Origin: Lachnospiraceae bacterium
Lineage (GTDB): Bacteria; Bacillota; Clostridia; Lachnospirales; Lachnospiraceae
Reading direction: 5' to 3'
DNA length: 35,108 nt
Assembly: GCA_017525525.1 (NCBI GenBank)
Contig: JAFXSQ010000071.1
Coordinates: 1-35,108, forward strand
The notes under the pieces are model-generated. The model searched no databases. It was not told the origin of the DNA and saw nothing but the letters and a program-made list of their open reading frames with translations. The position numbers and the translations under genes were made by a program. This document shows positions 1 through 7,809 of this stretch, one piece after another. Numbering within the stretch: position 1 is the first letter of the stretch; each line of letters starts with the position of its first letter.

Positions 1-149
1 AGTCTTTTTTGCGGACGCGAGGTCCAAGAAAGGAAGCCGACATACCTATTGCTCCATCATTATACAGCTTAAGCAACAAGATGGATAATTCCTTACTGGC
101 TGTAAGGGATATTAACCATAAATATATTGTAGTAGAAAGGAGCTTCAAC
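1..149 (+). other. thrS upstream leader (partial)
   Basis: The window opens with a T-run (positions 5-10) that could be the tail of an upstream terminator. A short hairpin (CCTTAC 91-96 with GTAAGG 102-107) lies before thrS. No T-box core motif is visible in these 149 nt, but a T-box could lie just outside the window. A reading frame runs through the stretch in phase with thrS, but it looks non-coding. Confidence 0.4.
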
Positions 150-2183
150 ATGATAATCACATTGAAAGACGGATCAACAAAAGAGTATGCCGGCGCGATG
201 TCCGCTTATGATATCGCAAAGGATATAAGCGAGGGACTTGCCAGGGCAGCATGCGTTGCCGAGATTGACGGCGAGGTATGCGACTTAAGAACAGTTATAG
301 ACAAGGACGCAAGCCTTAACATCTTAACCTTTGACTCAGACGAGGGCAAGAAGGCCTTCCGCCACACCGCAAGCCACGTACTTGCACAGGCGGTTAAGCG
401 CCTTTATCCGGATGCAAAGTGCACCATCGGTCCCTCTATTGACGACGGCTTCTACTATGATTTCTTCATGCCTTCGCTTTCCAGGGAGGACCTTGACAAG
501 ATCGAGGAGGAGATGAAGAAGATAACCAAGGAGGGTGACGAGATCACTCGCTTTACCCTTCCGAGGGACGAGGCAATAAAGTATATGAAGGAAAAGAATG
601 AGCCCTTTAAGGTTGAGCTCATCGAGGACCTCCCCGAGGATGCCGAGATCAGCTTCTACACACAGGGCGACTTCACTGACCTCTGTGCAGGCCCGCACCT
701 TATGAATACAAAGCTTGTGAAGCATTTCAAGCTTACATCATCTTCGGCTGCTTACTGGAGGGGCGATTCCAACAGAGAGACACTTACAAGAATATACGGT
801 ACCGCATTTACCAAGAAGTCAGACCTTGAGGAGAGGCTTGCCTTCCTTGAGACGGTTAAGCTCCGTGACCACAACAAGCTCGGCCGTGATATGGATTTCT
901 TCACAACCGTGGATGTTATCGGACAGGGACTTCCCCTCTTCATGCCCAAGGGCACCAAGGTTATCCAGACTCTTCAGCGCTGGATAGAGGATCTCGAGGA
1001 TTACGAGTGGGGCTATGTTAGAACACGTACACCTCTTATGGCGAAGTCCAACCTGTACAAGCTCTCCGACCATTGGTTCCACTACAAGGACGGAATGTTC
1101 GTATTGAACGACGACCTTATGAGCGACGAGGATGCGCACGAGGATCAGAAGCTTTACTCCGATCCCGAGTTCGCTATGAAGAACGCCCAGGAGCAGGTAT
1201 ACGCCGATAAGGACGGCAGGGAGGTTATGGCTCTTCGTCCGATGACCTGTCCGTTCCAGTACTTTGTATATAAGGCAAGACAGCACAGCTATCGCGATTT
1301 GCCTTACAGGATGGGTGAGACCTCAACCCTGTTCAGAAATGAGGACTCCGGCGAGATGCACGGACTTACCCGTGTGAGACAGTTTACCATATCCGAGGGA
1401 CATCTTATCTGTACTCCCGAGCAGATTGCGGATGAGTTCAAGAACTGCGTGAAGCTTGCGAAGTACTGCCTGACAACCCTCGGCCTTGAGAACGAAGTTA
1501 CATATAGAATGAGTAAGTGGGATCCGAAGAATCCCGACAAGTATCTCGGAACCGCTGAGGACTGGGATCATGTTCAGAATGCTATGCGTGAGATTCTTGA
1601 CGAGATAGGGCTTGATTACACCGAGGAGGACGGCGAGGCTGCCTTCTACGGTCCGAAGCTCGACATACAGGCTAAGAATGTGTATGGCAAGGAAGACACC
1701 ATGATAACCGTTCAGCTCGACATGTTCCTCGCCGAGCGCTACGATATGTACTACATAGATGCAAACGGCGAGAAGAAGCGTCCGTACATCATCCACCGTA
1801 CCTCCATGGGCTGCTACGAGAGAACCCTCGCATGGCTCATCGAGCACTACAATGGCGCACTCCCGACCTGGCTCATGCCCGAGCAGGTGCGCATACTTCC
1901 TATCTCCGACAAGTACATGGACTACGCAGAGCAGGTTAAGAAGGAGCTCAGAAAGCACGACGTCAAGGTTGAGATTGACGGCCGCTCCGAGAAGATAGGT
2001 TACAAGATTAGAGAGGCGCGCCTCGACAAGCTTCCCTACATGCTCATCGTGGGTGAAAAAGAGGCAGCAGAAGGAAATGTATCGGTACGCCGCCGCGGCG
2101 ACGACGGAGACCTCGGAGCCATGGCACTTGCGGACTTCGTCGAGAAAATCACAACCGAAATCCGCGATAAAGTACACGAATAA
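150..2183 (+). CDS. thrS: threonine--tRNA ligase (class II, clostridial type)
   Basis: This enzyme charges tRNA-Thr with threonine in the cytoplasm. I place the start at the ATG at 150, which has AGAAAGGAG 7 nt upstream and gives the usual N-terminal TGS domain (MIITLKDGS); 677 aa. In order: TGS (1-62); editing domain with H72-TAS-H76 and C179-AGP-H183; class II core with motif 2 (FRNEDSG, R396) and motif 3 (ERT, R558); C-terminal anticodon-binding domain (about 575-670). The zinc ligands expected from E. coli ThrRS are present as C367, H418 and H549. The core departs from the common form: MTCPFQ replaces MNCPGH and ISEGH replaces QDDAH. From memory, many clostridial ThrRS proteins share this, so I read it as a clade feature. 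The identification is very secure. Confidence 0.97.
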   Translation: MIITLKDGSTKEYAGAMSAYDIAKDISEGLARAACVAEIDGEVCDLRTVIDKDASLNILTFDSDEGKKAFRHTASHVLAQAVKRLYPDAKCTIGPSIDDGFYYDFFMPSLSREDLDKIEEEMKKITKEGDEITRFTLPRDEAIKYMKEKNEPFKVELIEDLPEDAEISFYTQGDFTDLCAGPHLMNTKLVKHFKLTSSSAAYWRGDSNRETLTRIYGTAFTKKSDLEERLAFLETVKLRDHNKLGRDMDFFTTVDVIGQGLPLFMPKGTKVIQTLQRWIEDLEDYEWGYVRTRTPLMAKSNLYKLSDHWFHYKDGMFVLNDDLMSDEDAHEDQKLYSDPEFAMKNAQEQVYADKDGREVMALRPMTCPFQYFVYKARQHSYRDLPYRMGETSTLFRNEDSGEMHGLTRVRQFTISEGHLICTPEQIADEFKNCVKLAKYCLTTLGLENEVTYRMSKWDPKNPDKYLGTAEDWDHVQNAMREILDEIGLDYTEEDGEAAFYGPKLDIQAKNVYGKEDTMITVQLDMFLAERYDMYYIDANGEKKRPYIIHRTSMGCYERTLAWLIEHYNGALPTWLMPEQVRILPISDKYMDYAEQVKKELRKHDVKVEIDGRSEKIGYKIREARLDKLPYMLIVGEKEAAEGNVSVRRRGDDGDLGAMALADFVEKITTEIRDKVHE

Positions 2184-2191
2184 GATTGTAG

Positions 2192-2220
2192 TTGATTGAA
2201 AAAATGATTTCTGTTATAAT
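2192..2220 (+). promoter_or_regulatory. sigma-A promoter of the amylase-yerC unit
   Basis: TTGATT (2192-2197), a 17-nt spacer and a perfect TATAAT (2215-2220) begin 9 nt after the thrS stop and lead into the gene starting at 2259. Confidence 0.8.
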
Positions 2221-2258
2221 CGAAATGTTGTTAACATTATCTCATGGAGGATAAAGGC

Positions 2259-3704
2259 ATGGATTTTAACGGCACAATGATGCAATATTTTGAGAGCAGC
2301 TTAAAGCCTGATCACACTCTTTGGAACAAGCTTAAAGAGGATGCTCCCAGGTTAAAAACGCTTGGTGTGACTGCAGTCTGGCTTCCGCCTGCATACAAGG
2401 GCGCGGACGGCGTAAACGATAGCGGTTATAATGTATATGATGCGTATGATTTGGGCGAATTCAAGCAGAAGGGATCAATTCCTACCAAGTACGGTACTAA
2501 GGCCGAGTACGAGGCGGCGATTAAGACACTTCATGACAAGGATATAAATGTATATGCCGATATGGTATTCAACAACAGAGTAGGCGCCGACGGCTTCGAG
2601 AGTGTGTCCTCCGAGGAGTTTAACGAGAAGTCAAGAAACCAGATGGTTGGCGAAGGCAAGACCATAGGCGCATGGACAAAGTTTACTTTCCCCGGCAGAA
2701 AGGGCAAGTATTCGGACTTTACCTGGAATTGGACTCATTTTGGTGGAATAGATTGGGATACGGACAGAGCAAAGAAGAATATCTCCGAGTACTCGGGCGG
2801 AGCAAGTGATAAGGACGCTGACAAGTACGATTATTTGATGAGCACAGGACTTGACTTCGACAATCTCGAGGTAAGAGAGGAGTTCACCAATTGGTCAAGG
2901 TGGTACACGAACGAGTGTAAGCTTGACGGATACAGGCTTGACGACCTGGTTCATGCCAATAAGTACTTCTTCCGTGACTGGATGAAGGCGATGAGAGAGA
3001 ATTCCGAGAGGGAGCTCTTTGCTGTGGGAGACTACTGGCATTGGGATGTAAATCAGCTTCTTGATTACATAAGGGCGTGCGACGGTGAGATCAGTCTCTT
3101 TGATGTGCCGCTTCATTTTAATCTGCATAACTGCTCTAAGGCAAACGGAGCTTACGACTTAAGGACCATATTTGACGGCACTTTGGTTGCGGTCAATCCG
3201 CTGAAGGCCGTTACATTTGTTGATAATCATGAGAGTCAGCCGGGTCAGTTATTCGACTCGTGGGTTGATGACTGGTTCAAGCCTATGGCTTATGCGCTTA
3301 TTCTGCTTCGCCAGGACGGCTATCCGTGCTTATTCTACGGCGATTATAAGGGCATTCCTTCGGCTAAGATTAAGTCCAAGAAGAAGGAGCTCGACAAGCT
3401 AATGAAATTAAGACGCGAGAATGCTTACGGTCTGCAGCATGATTATTTCGATGATGCAAACTGCATAGGCTGGACGCGCGAGGGCGATGATGAGCACCCG
3501 GATTCGGGGCTTGCGGTTGTTATCTCTGACGGAGTGGGCGGAACAAAGCGTATGTACATAGGAAAGAAATTCGCCGGCTGCCATTTTGCGGATGCCATGG
3601 GCAACGCAAAGTACAATATAAAGATAGACGAGTGGGGCTACGGTGACTTCTATGTAAACAGAAGTGCAGTCGCAGTCTGGGTTCACAAGGAGAATGCCAA
3701 GTAA
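2259..3704 (+). CDS. GH13 alpha-amylase-like protein with exchanged catalytic acids
   Basis: This is a cytoplasmic glycoside hydrolase family 13 protein of 481 aa with no signal peptide, closest in layout to bacterial liquefying alpha-amylases (Asp nucleophile, Glu acid/base, Asp stabiliser). The ATG at 2259 is chosen because GGAGG (2246-2250) stands 8 nt before it; the in-frame ATG at 2244 overlaps that site. Conserved regions align easily: I DMVFNNRVGAD (101-111), II GYRLDDLVH (224-232), III FAVGDYW (254-260), IV FVDNHESQPGQ (320-330). The nucleophile D228 and R226 are kept. The acid/base position reads Asp (D258; family VGEYW) and the stabiliser position reads Glu (E325; family NHD). The region I His is N106 and the Lys of region II is lost. 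The fold is secure. Activity is doubtful: it may be inactive, altered or a binding protein. It is followed after 19 nt by a YerC-like regulator. Confidence 0.9.
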   Translation: MDFNGTMMQYFESSLKPDHTLWNKLKEDAPRLKTLGVTAVWLPPAYKGADGVNDSGYNVYDAYDLGEFKQKGSIPTKYGTKAEYEAAIKTLHDKDINVYADMVFNNRVGADGFESVSSEEFNEKSRNQMVGEGKTIGAWTKFTFPGRKGKYSDFTWNWTHFGGIDWDTDRAKKNISEYSGGASDKDADKYDYLMSTGLDFDNLEVREEFTNWSRWYTNECKLDGYRLDDLVHANKYFFRDWMKAMRENSERELFAVGDYWHWDVNQLLDYIRACDGEISLFDVPLHFNLHNCSKANGAYDLRTIFDGTLVAVNPLKAVTFVDNHESQPGQLFDSWVDDWFKPMAYALILLRQDGYPCLFYGDYKGIPSAKIKSKKKELDKLMKLRRENAYGLQHDYFDDANCIGWTREGDDEHPDSGLAVVISDGVGGTKRMYIGKKFAGCHFADAMGNAKYNIKIDEWGYGDFYVNRSAVAVWVHKENAK

Positions 3705-3723
3705 TTCCGGGAGATGAAGCCAA

Positions 3724-4020
3724 ATGGGGAAGACGATAAAAACCGAGGCGGTGGAGGAGCTCTTTGAGGCAATTCTCACGCTGAAGGATACAGACGAATG
3801 CACCAAGTTCTTCGAGGACATCTGCACCGTAAATGAAGTGCTTTCGATAGCGCAGCGATTTGCGGTTGCAAAGATGCTTAAGGAGAACCATACATACCTG
3901 GAGGTAGCCGAGAAGACCGGAGCATCCACTGCCACGATAAGCAGGGTAAACAGGTCTCTTAATTACGGCAACGACAGCTATACGATGGTGCTTGAGAGAA
4001 TGAAAGGAACACAGCAGTAA
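3724..4020 (+). CDS. yerC: YerC/YecD family TrpR-related DNA-binding protein
   Basis: This 98-aa protein matches the YerC/YecD family, relatives of the Trp repressor found in Firmicutes. Visible hallmarks are the central segment VNEVLSIAQRFAVAKML (residues 37-53) and the helix-turn-helix YLEVAEKTGASTATISRVNR (59-78). The start ATG has GGGAGATG about 10 nt upstream. The gene lies 19 nt behind the amylase-like gene, so the two are probably co-transcribed. What it regulates cannot be read from the sequence; a role for a small effector, as in TrpR, is only a family analogy. Confidence 0.9.
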   Translation: MGKTIKTEAVEELFEAILTLKDTDECTKFFEDICTVNEVLSIAQRFAVAKMLKENHTYLEVAEKTGASTATISRVNRSLNYGNDSYTMVLERMKGTQQ

Positions 4021-4066
4021 AACGCTTAAGTATAATGCGGTTCCGATGTTGCAGATTAAGTTATTT

Positions 4067-4136
4067 GTCATCCTGAGCGTAAGCGAAGGATCTTATGTAA
4101 GAAAGTTATAAGATTCTTCGCTTCGCTCAGAATAAC
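4067..4136. repeat. palindromic copy of a dispersed CTGAGCG-AAGCGAAG repeat
   Basis: Two arms of about 27 nt (about 4068-4095 and 4108-4135) are imperfect inverted copies of each other around a loop of about 13 nt, giving a long hairpin. Related half-copies occur at 11865, 15716, 24424 and, more diverged, 29941. It lies between yerC and the MATE gene and could act as a terminator-like structure, though no T-run follows. Confidence 0.75.
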
Positions 4137-4181
4137 ACCGGGTTTGCAGCATTGGAATCGTTTTTTGTTTGGTAATATATT

Positions 4182-5573
4182 ATGTTGGATACATTTAAGA
4201 ATAAGTTCATAGGAAACAGGGCCTTTTACAGCAAGGTTATGAAGGTTGGAGTGCCGATTATGATCCAAAACGGCATCACTAATTTCGTGAGCCTTCTTGA
4301 CAACATTATGGTGGGACAGTGCGGAACCGAGGCCATGTCCGGCGTGGCCATAGTTAACCAGCTTATGTTCGTGTACTTTCTGTGCATGTTCGGAACCTCG
4401 GCCGGGGGCGGTATATTTACGGCGCAGTACTACGGCATAAAGGATGACGAGGGCATAAGGTACACGGTCAGGTACAAGTTCTGGCTTATGTCGCTGCTCT
4501 CCGTGGCGGTGGTTGTAGTTGCTGTTATCTTCGGCAGTGACCTTATAGGGCTTTACCTGAACGGCGAAAATGAGGGAGGCGACCTTGCCCTTACCTTACA
4601 ATACGGCCTAGACTACATGTATATAGTGCTTGTATCGATTCCTGCAATCATGGTGAGCATGGTCTACAGCAGTACCTTGAGAGAGTGCGGCGAGACAATA
4701 CTTCCGATGAAGGCGGGCGTGGTCGCCGTGTTTGTAAACTTAAGTTTCAACTGGCTATTGATATATGGTAATTTAGGATTCCCTGAGCTTGGGGTTAAGG
4801 GCGCGGCGATTGCCACGGTAATATCCCGTTATGTGGAGGTTTTGATAGTTGTTGTGTGGACACACACGCATCGTGAGCAGAATACATTTGTCAGTGGCCT
4901 GTGGAGCACCATGAAGCTGCCCTTAAGGCTTGGAGTGAAGTTCTTCCTGACCGGCGCGCCGCTTCTTGTCAATGAGACGATGTGGGCGCTCGGGATAGCC
5001 ACTCTTACGCAGAGCTATTCTACGAGAGGGCTAAATGTGGTCGCGGGGCAGAACATCGCGAACACGATATACAACTTGTTCAACATAGCGTTTATTGCTA
5101 TGGGAGATGCGGTGGCGATTATAGTAGGGCAGCTGCTTGGCGCAGGTGATATGAAACGGGCAAAGGACGAAGACAACAAGATCATAGCCTTCTCCGTCTT
5201 TATCTCTGTGGTAATCGGAGGCGTTATGCTCGCAACCTCGTGGGTGTTCCCGCAGCTCTACAACACCTCCGATGAGGCGAAGCTTATAGCAACACAGTTC
5301 ATGATAGTGCAGGCGCTTGCCATGCCGCAGAACGGATTCCTGCACACGACGTATTTTACCTTGCGTTCCGGAGGGCGCACGATAATCACCTTCCTCTTTG
5401 ACAGCGCATTCACATGGGCTGTGTCGGTTCCGGCTGCGTTCCTGCTGACAAGATATACGGATTTATATGTGATTTGGGTGTTCGCCATAGTGAATGTTCT
5501 AGACTGGATAAAGTGCATAGTAGGGTATGTATTGTTGAAGAATAATATGTGGATGAATAATATAGTGAGTTAA
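4182..5573 (+). CDS. MATE family multidrug/toxin efflux transporter
   Basis: This is a 463-aa polytopic membrane protein with about 12 predicted hydrophobic segments, typical MATE length and two-fold layout. The N-terminal pattern VPIMIQNGITNFVSLLDN (residues 25-42) matches the MATE signature in which a hydrophobic first helix is followed by N..D. MATE proteins export cationic compounds or metabolites in exchange for Na+ or H+; the substrate here is unknown. The start is uncertain: the ATG at 4182 has no clear ribosome binding site, and the Met at residue 20 (AAGGTT before it) is an alternative. A weak TTGGAA/TAATAT pair (4152-4178) with a 15-nt spacer sits too close to the start to be trusted. 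The gene stands alone between a repeat and the tRNA operon. Confidence 0.9.
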   Translation: MLDTFKNKFIGNRAFYSKVMKVGVPIMIQNGITNFVSLLDNIMVGQCGTEAMSGVAIVNQLMFVYFLCMFGTSAGGGIFTAQYYGIKDDEGIRYTVRYKFWLMSLLSVAVVVVAVIFGSDLIGLYLNGENEGGDLALTLQYGLDYMYIVLVSIPAIMVSMVYSSTLRECGETILPMKAGVVAVFVNLSFNWLLIYGNLGFPELGVKGAAIATVISRYVEVLIVVVWTHTHREQNTFVSGLWSTMKLPLRLGVKFFLTGAPLLVNETMWALGIATLTQSYSTRGLNVVAGQNIANTIYNLFNIAFIAMGDAVAIIVGQLLGAGDMKRAKDEDNKIIAFSVFISVVIGGVMLATSWVFPQLYNTSDEAKLIATQFMIVQALAMPQNGFLHTTYFTLRSGGRTIITFLFDSAFTWAVSVPAAFLLTRYTDLYVIWVFAIVNVLDWIKCIVGYVLLKNNMWMNNIVS

Positions 5574-5585
5574 AATACTTTTTTC

Positions 5586-5614
5586 TTGACATCGACATTC
5601 TAATTTGGTATTAT
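5586..5614 (+). promoter_or_regulatory. strong promoter of the tRNA operon
   Basis: Consensus TTGACA (5586-5591), a 17-nt spacer and TATTAT (5609-5614). A perfect hairpin, GCGTGC-GAC-GCACGC (5621-5635), starts near the expected transcription start and would cap the 5' end of the tRNA precursor. Confidence 0.85.
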
Positions 5615-5667
5615 AGTCGAGCGTGCGACGCACGCTGTTGGTATAAGGTTTGCTTTATTCCGGCACT

Positions 5668-5755
5668 GGAGATGTACTCAAGTGGCTGAAGAGGCGCCCC
5701 TGCTAAGGGTGTAGGTCGTTCACGCGGCGCGAGGGTTCAAATCCCTCCATCTCCG
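5668..5755 (+). tRNA. tRNA-Ser (anticodon GCT)
   Basis: 88 nt. The acceptor stem GGAGATG/CATCTCC closes with discriminator G5755. The anticodon arm CGCCC-CTGCTAA-GGGTG carries GCT. A long variable arm typical of tRNA-Ser follows, then a T arm GAGGG-TTCAAAT-CCCTC. CCA is not encoded. It is the first gene of the operon and reads AGC/AGU serine codons. Confidence 0.96.
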
Positions 5756-5902
5756 TTCATGGGTACTGTATGTGTTGCATGCTATTACAAGCTCACTAAA
5801 CTCAACTACGGACTTCGTCCTTGTTTCGTTAAGTGGCTTGCATGCGTCGCACGTAAGACGCCAACTGCGCAAAGCTTGTTGCCGTCTAAGTGCTCATCGC
5901 GA
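5756..5902 (+). other. structured spacer in the tRNA operon
   Basis: No coding signal. The left part can fold through GCATGC near 5779 with GCATGC near 5840, with an inner GGAC-TTC-GTCC tip. The right part (5859-5902) is a near copy of 6135-6177 and can pair with the stretch just upstream of it. Both copies end directly before a tRNA-type 5' end. It may be a processing spacer; that is an inference. Confidence 0.55.
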
Positions 5903-6048
5903 TCCTCGATAGCTCAATGGTAGAGCACTCGGCGAGTTCCGAGGGCCGCTGTTGGTCCGACAGGATACATTTTAATCCTCGATAGCTCAATGGTAGAGCA
6001 CTCGGCGAGTTCCGAGGGCCGCTGTTGGTCCGACAGGATACATTTTAA
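5903..6048 (+). repeat. two identical 73-nt tRNA-Asn-like units in tandem
   Basis: Two perfect 73-nt copies (5903-5975, 5976-6048) stand head-to-tail before tRNA-Asn at the same 73-nt pitch. The first 31 nt equal the 5' half of tRNA-Asn: 5' acceptor strand, D arm and anticodon 5' strand. The rest differs. The anticodon hairpin (CTCGG/CCGAG) has a 6-nt loop CGAGTT, no TTCRA-type T loop is present, and the 3' end lacks a strand to pair with TCCTCGA. They are therefore not functional tRNAs by inspection. They may be recombination relics, tRNA-like decoys or an assembly artefact. Confidence 0.85.
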
Positions 6049-6120
6049 TCCTCGATAGCTCAATGGTAGAGCACTCGGCTGTTAACCGAGGGGTTGTTGG
6101 TTCGAGCCCAACTCGGGGAG
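6049..6120 (+). tRNA. tRNA-Asn (anticodon GTT)
   Basis: 72 nt. The acceptor stem TCCTCGA/TCGGGGA has one G-U pair and discriminator G6120. The anticodon arm CTCGG-CTGTTAA-CCGAG carries GTT. The T arm has the TTCGAGC loop. CCA is not encoded. It is the complete member of the three-unit tandem array. Confidence 0.96.
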
Positions 6121-6177
6121 CTTAGGCACTTAAGCGCCAACTGCGCAGGCTTGTTGCCGCCTAAGTGCTCATAGCGA
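6121..6177 (+). repeat. second copy of the hairpin spacer
   Basis: Positions 6135-6177 repeat 5859-5902 with few changes. GCACTTAAGCG near 6127 pairs with CGCCTAAGTGC near 6158, one mismatch in 11. The copy stops directly at the 5' end of tRNA-Cys, so it may position precursor cleavage. Confidence 0.65.
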
Positions 6178-6248
6178 GGTGCCATAGCCAAGTGGTAAGG
6201 CGTGGGTCTGCAACACCCTGATCGTCGGTTCAAATCCGTCTGGCACCT
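6178..6248 (+). tRNA. tRNA-Cys (anticodon GCA)
   Basis: 71 nt. The acceptor stem GGTGCCA/TGGCACC has discriminator T6248. The anticodon loop CTGCAAC carries GCA on a GGGT/ACCC stem, with the outer T-T mismatch common in bacterial tRNA-Cys. The T loop is TTCAAAT. CCA is not encoded. It is the last gene of the operon. Confidence 0.95.
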
Positions 6249-6255
6249 CTTTCTT

Positions 6256-6284
6256 ATTCCTTCTCGTCAGAGAGGGAATTTTTT
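6256..6284 (+). terminator. intrinsic terminator of the tRNA operon
   Basis: A ten-pair stem (ATTCCTTCTC with GAGAGGGAAT, one G-U) around a GTCA loop is followed by TTTTT. Confidence 0.92.
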
Positions 6285-6286
6285 AT

Positions 6287-6315
6287 TTGCTTTTCCACCG
6301 CCAAATGTGTATAAT
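6287..6315 (+). promoter_or_regulatory. promoter of the PAS-MCP gene
   Basis: TTGCTT (6287-6292), a 17-nt spacer and a perfect TATAAT (6310-6315) stand directly after the tRNA terminator. The start of transcription should be near 6322. Confidence 0.8.
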
Positions 6316-6361
6316 AACCCTATGTGGGCGCTTTTTTGCGTGCAGGAAGAACGAAGAATGA

Positions 6362-6370
6362 GGGGGGGGG
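6362..6370 (+). promoter_or_regulatory. G9 homopolymer at the ribosome binding site
   Basis: Nine consecutive G form the Shine-Dalgarno region 7 nt before the ATG at 6378. A second ATG (6358) lies just upstream in another frame and opens a 20-codon frame; gain of one G would fuse it to the receptor frame. Tract-length changes could thus alter translation. Confidence 0.6.
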
Positions 6371-6377
6371 TAGCTAT

Positions 6378-7799
6378 ATGTTCGGAAAAGGCAGAGATAT
6401 GGGTTACGACGGCGGCATGAACCGTGAGCTTGAGGGCTTAAGGGCGCAGCTTGCCGAATTACAGGAGGAAAAAGAGCTCGCCGAGAGAGAACTTGAGACT
6501 ATAAATAATGACACACATCTTGGATTATGGAAAGCGCTGTATGATAAACAGGGCAACCAGACTACAGCATGGTACAGTGACGAGTTCAGACGTATGCTTG
6601 GTTACAGCAGGACAGAACTCCCGGACTCACTGGATTCATTGGGCAAGCTTATTCACCCGGATGATGTGGAAGCAGCATACGGAGCGTTCGGTGCCGCGGC
6701 TGCGGACAGGACCAACAGAACAAAGTATGATATTGATTACAGACTTCTTATGAAGAACGGTGAGTACCGCTGGTTCCATGCGGCAGGCTCCGCGATCAGG
6801 AAGAAGGACGGAACTCCGATAGTGTTCATCGGTACATTTACGGACATTGATGAGCAGAGAAGGAATGCTGAGACCCTTGAGATAAGCCAGAGGCGTTCAA
6901 CTGCGGTTGAGACCATGATGCTTGAAGGAAGCTGGAGCATGGATCTTGTGAACAACGCAATCGACGATCCGAATTCACCGATGGTATTCTCCCAGCAGTT
7001 CAAGAGGATACTCGGCTACAGCGGTTCGGATTTTCCGGATGTTATGTCATCATGGATCACAAAGATGCATCCCGATGATGTACAGGAGGCTTCCGAGGCA
7101 ATAGGCAGGCAGCTTTCGGATCCGACAGGTCAGACCGTATTCGATATGGAATACAGGATGATGCACAAGAGCGGCGAGTACATATGGGTTCGCGCATCGA
7201 GCATGGTAGTTTGGAACAGAGAGAAGACAAAACCCCTTATGGCTGCGGGTACCATACTTGACATAAGTGAGGAGAAGAGAAATTCCCTCCGCTTCCGTGA
7301 GGAGATGGCTCCGAATATTGAGTCCTTAAGGTCCGGTATATCCGAGATAGCGAAGACTGTGGATCTTGCCACAAGGCAGATGCAGGAGATGGCCGAGAGC
7401 CAGATAGCCGTGTCCGAGTCGGCAGGCAAGATTGAGGAGTCTGTGGATGAGTCCATGAACATCATCACCAGCATCCAGAGCATTGCCAACCAGACCAATC
7501 TTCTTTCGCTCAACGCGAGCATCGAGGCAGCGCGTGCGGGCGAGGCAGGAAAAGGCTTCGCGGTTGTTGCGACAGAGGTTCAGAAGCTTTCCGCTTCAAC
7601 CAAGGAAACTACAAATGACATCGCAAGAATCCTTAATGAGATGAGAGATTCGGTTAAGGATATGATGGTCAAGATTAATCAGATAAATGAGAATGTTACA
7701 GACGAGAGCACTGAGATGGAGGAGATTGATTCTACCATCGAGTCGCTGCATGCATCCGCGGATGAGATCGCAGATATGGCACAGAGTCTGTATAAGTAG
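6378..7799 (+). CDS. soluble methyl-accepting chemotaxis protein with two PAS domains
   Basis: This is a 473-aa cytoplasmic chemoreceptor with no membrane segment. A short coiled coil (about 14-42) leads into two PAS/PAC domains (about 45-160 and 180-298; each ends in a FTDIDE- or LDISEE-type PAC edge). A receptor signalling domain (about 310-473) follows, whose hairpin tip reads [19 protein letters not shown] (371-389). PAS domains often bind haem, flavin or small ligands; which one cannot be told here. The signalling domain is short and ends soon after the tip, with no CheR-docking pentapeptide. The start at 6378 is chosen over the in-frame ATG at 6324 because the latter falls at the predicted transcription start. 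CheA/CheW are not in the window, so signalling must be in trans. Confidence 0.9.
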   Translation: MFGKGRDMGYDGGMNRELEGLRAQLAELQEEKELAERELETINNDTHLGLWKALYDKQGNQTTAWYSDEFRRMLGYSRTELPDSLDSLGKLIHPDDVEAAYGAFGAAAADRTNRTKYDIDYRLLMKNGEYRWFHAAGSAIRKKDGTPIVFIGTFTDIDEQRRNAETLEISQRRSTAVETMMLEGSWSMDLVNNAIDDPNSPMVFSQQFKRILGYSGSDFPDVMSSWITKMHPDDVQEASEAIGRQLSDPTGQTVFDMEYRMMHKSGEYIWVRASSMVVWNREKTKPLMAAGTILDISEEKRNSLRFREEMAPNIESLRSGISEIAKTVDLATRQMQEMAESQIAVSESAGKIEESVDESMNIITSIQSIANQTNLLSLNASIEAARAGEAGKGFAVVATEVQKLSASTKETTNDIARILNEMRDSVKDMMVKINQINENVTDESTEMEEIDSTIESLHASADEIADMAQSLYK

Positions 7800-7809
7800 A
7801 GTTTTATAA

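Noticed and set aside
1-149. T-box leader for thrS
   Set aside because: No T-box bulge motif or specifier region is visible in the 149 nt present; only a T-run at the window edge hints at an upstream terminator.
1323-2177. Long open frames on the minus strand opposite thrS and other genes (for example 284 aa here, 277 aa at 21234-22067)
   Set aside because: They mirror the codon pattern of real + strand genes, lack ribosome sites and show no family motifs.
150-2183. Unusual ThrRS core (MTCPFQ, ISEGH) as a novel enzyme
   Set aside because: The zinc ligands and editing residues are intact, and I recall the same core in many clostridial ThrRS proteins, so it is a known clade variant.
5903-6048. 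CRISPR array or functional tRNA pair
   Set aside because: There are only two full tandem units with no spacer between them. Half of each unit is tRNA-Asn and the rest cannot complete a cloverleaf.
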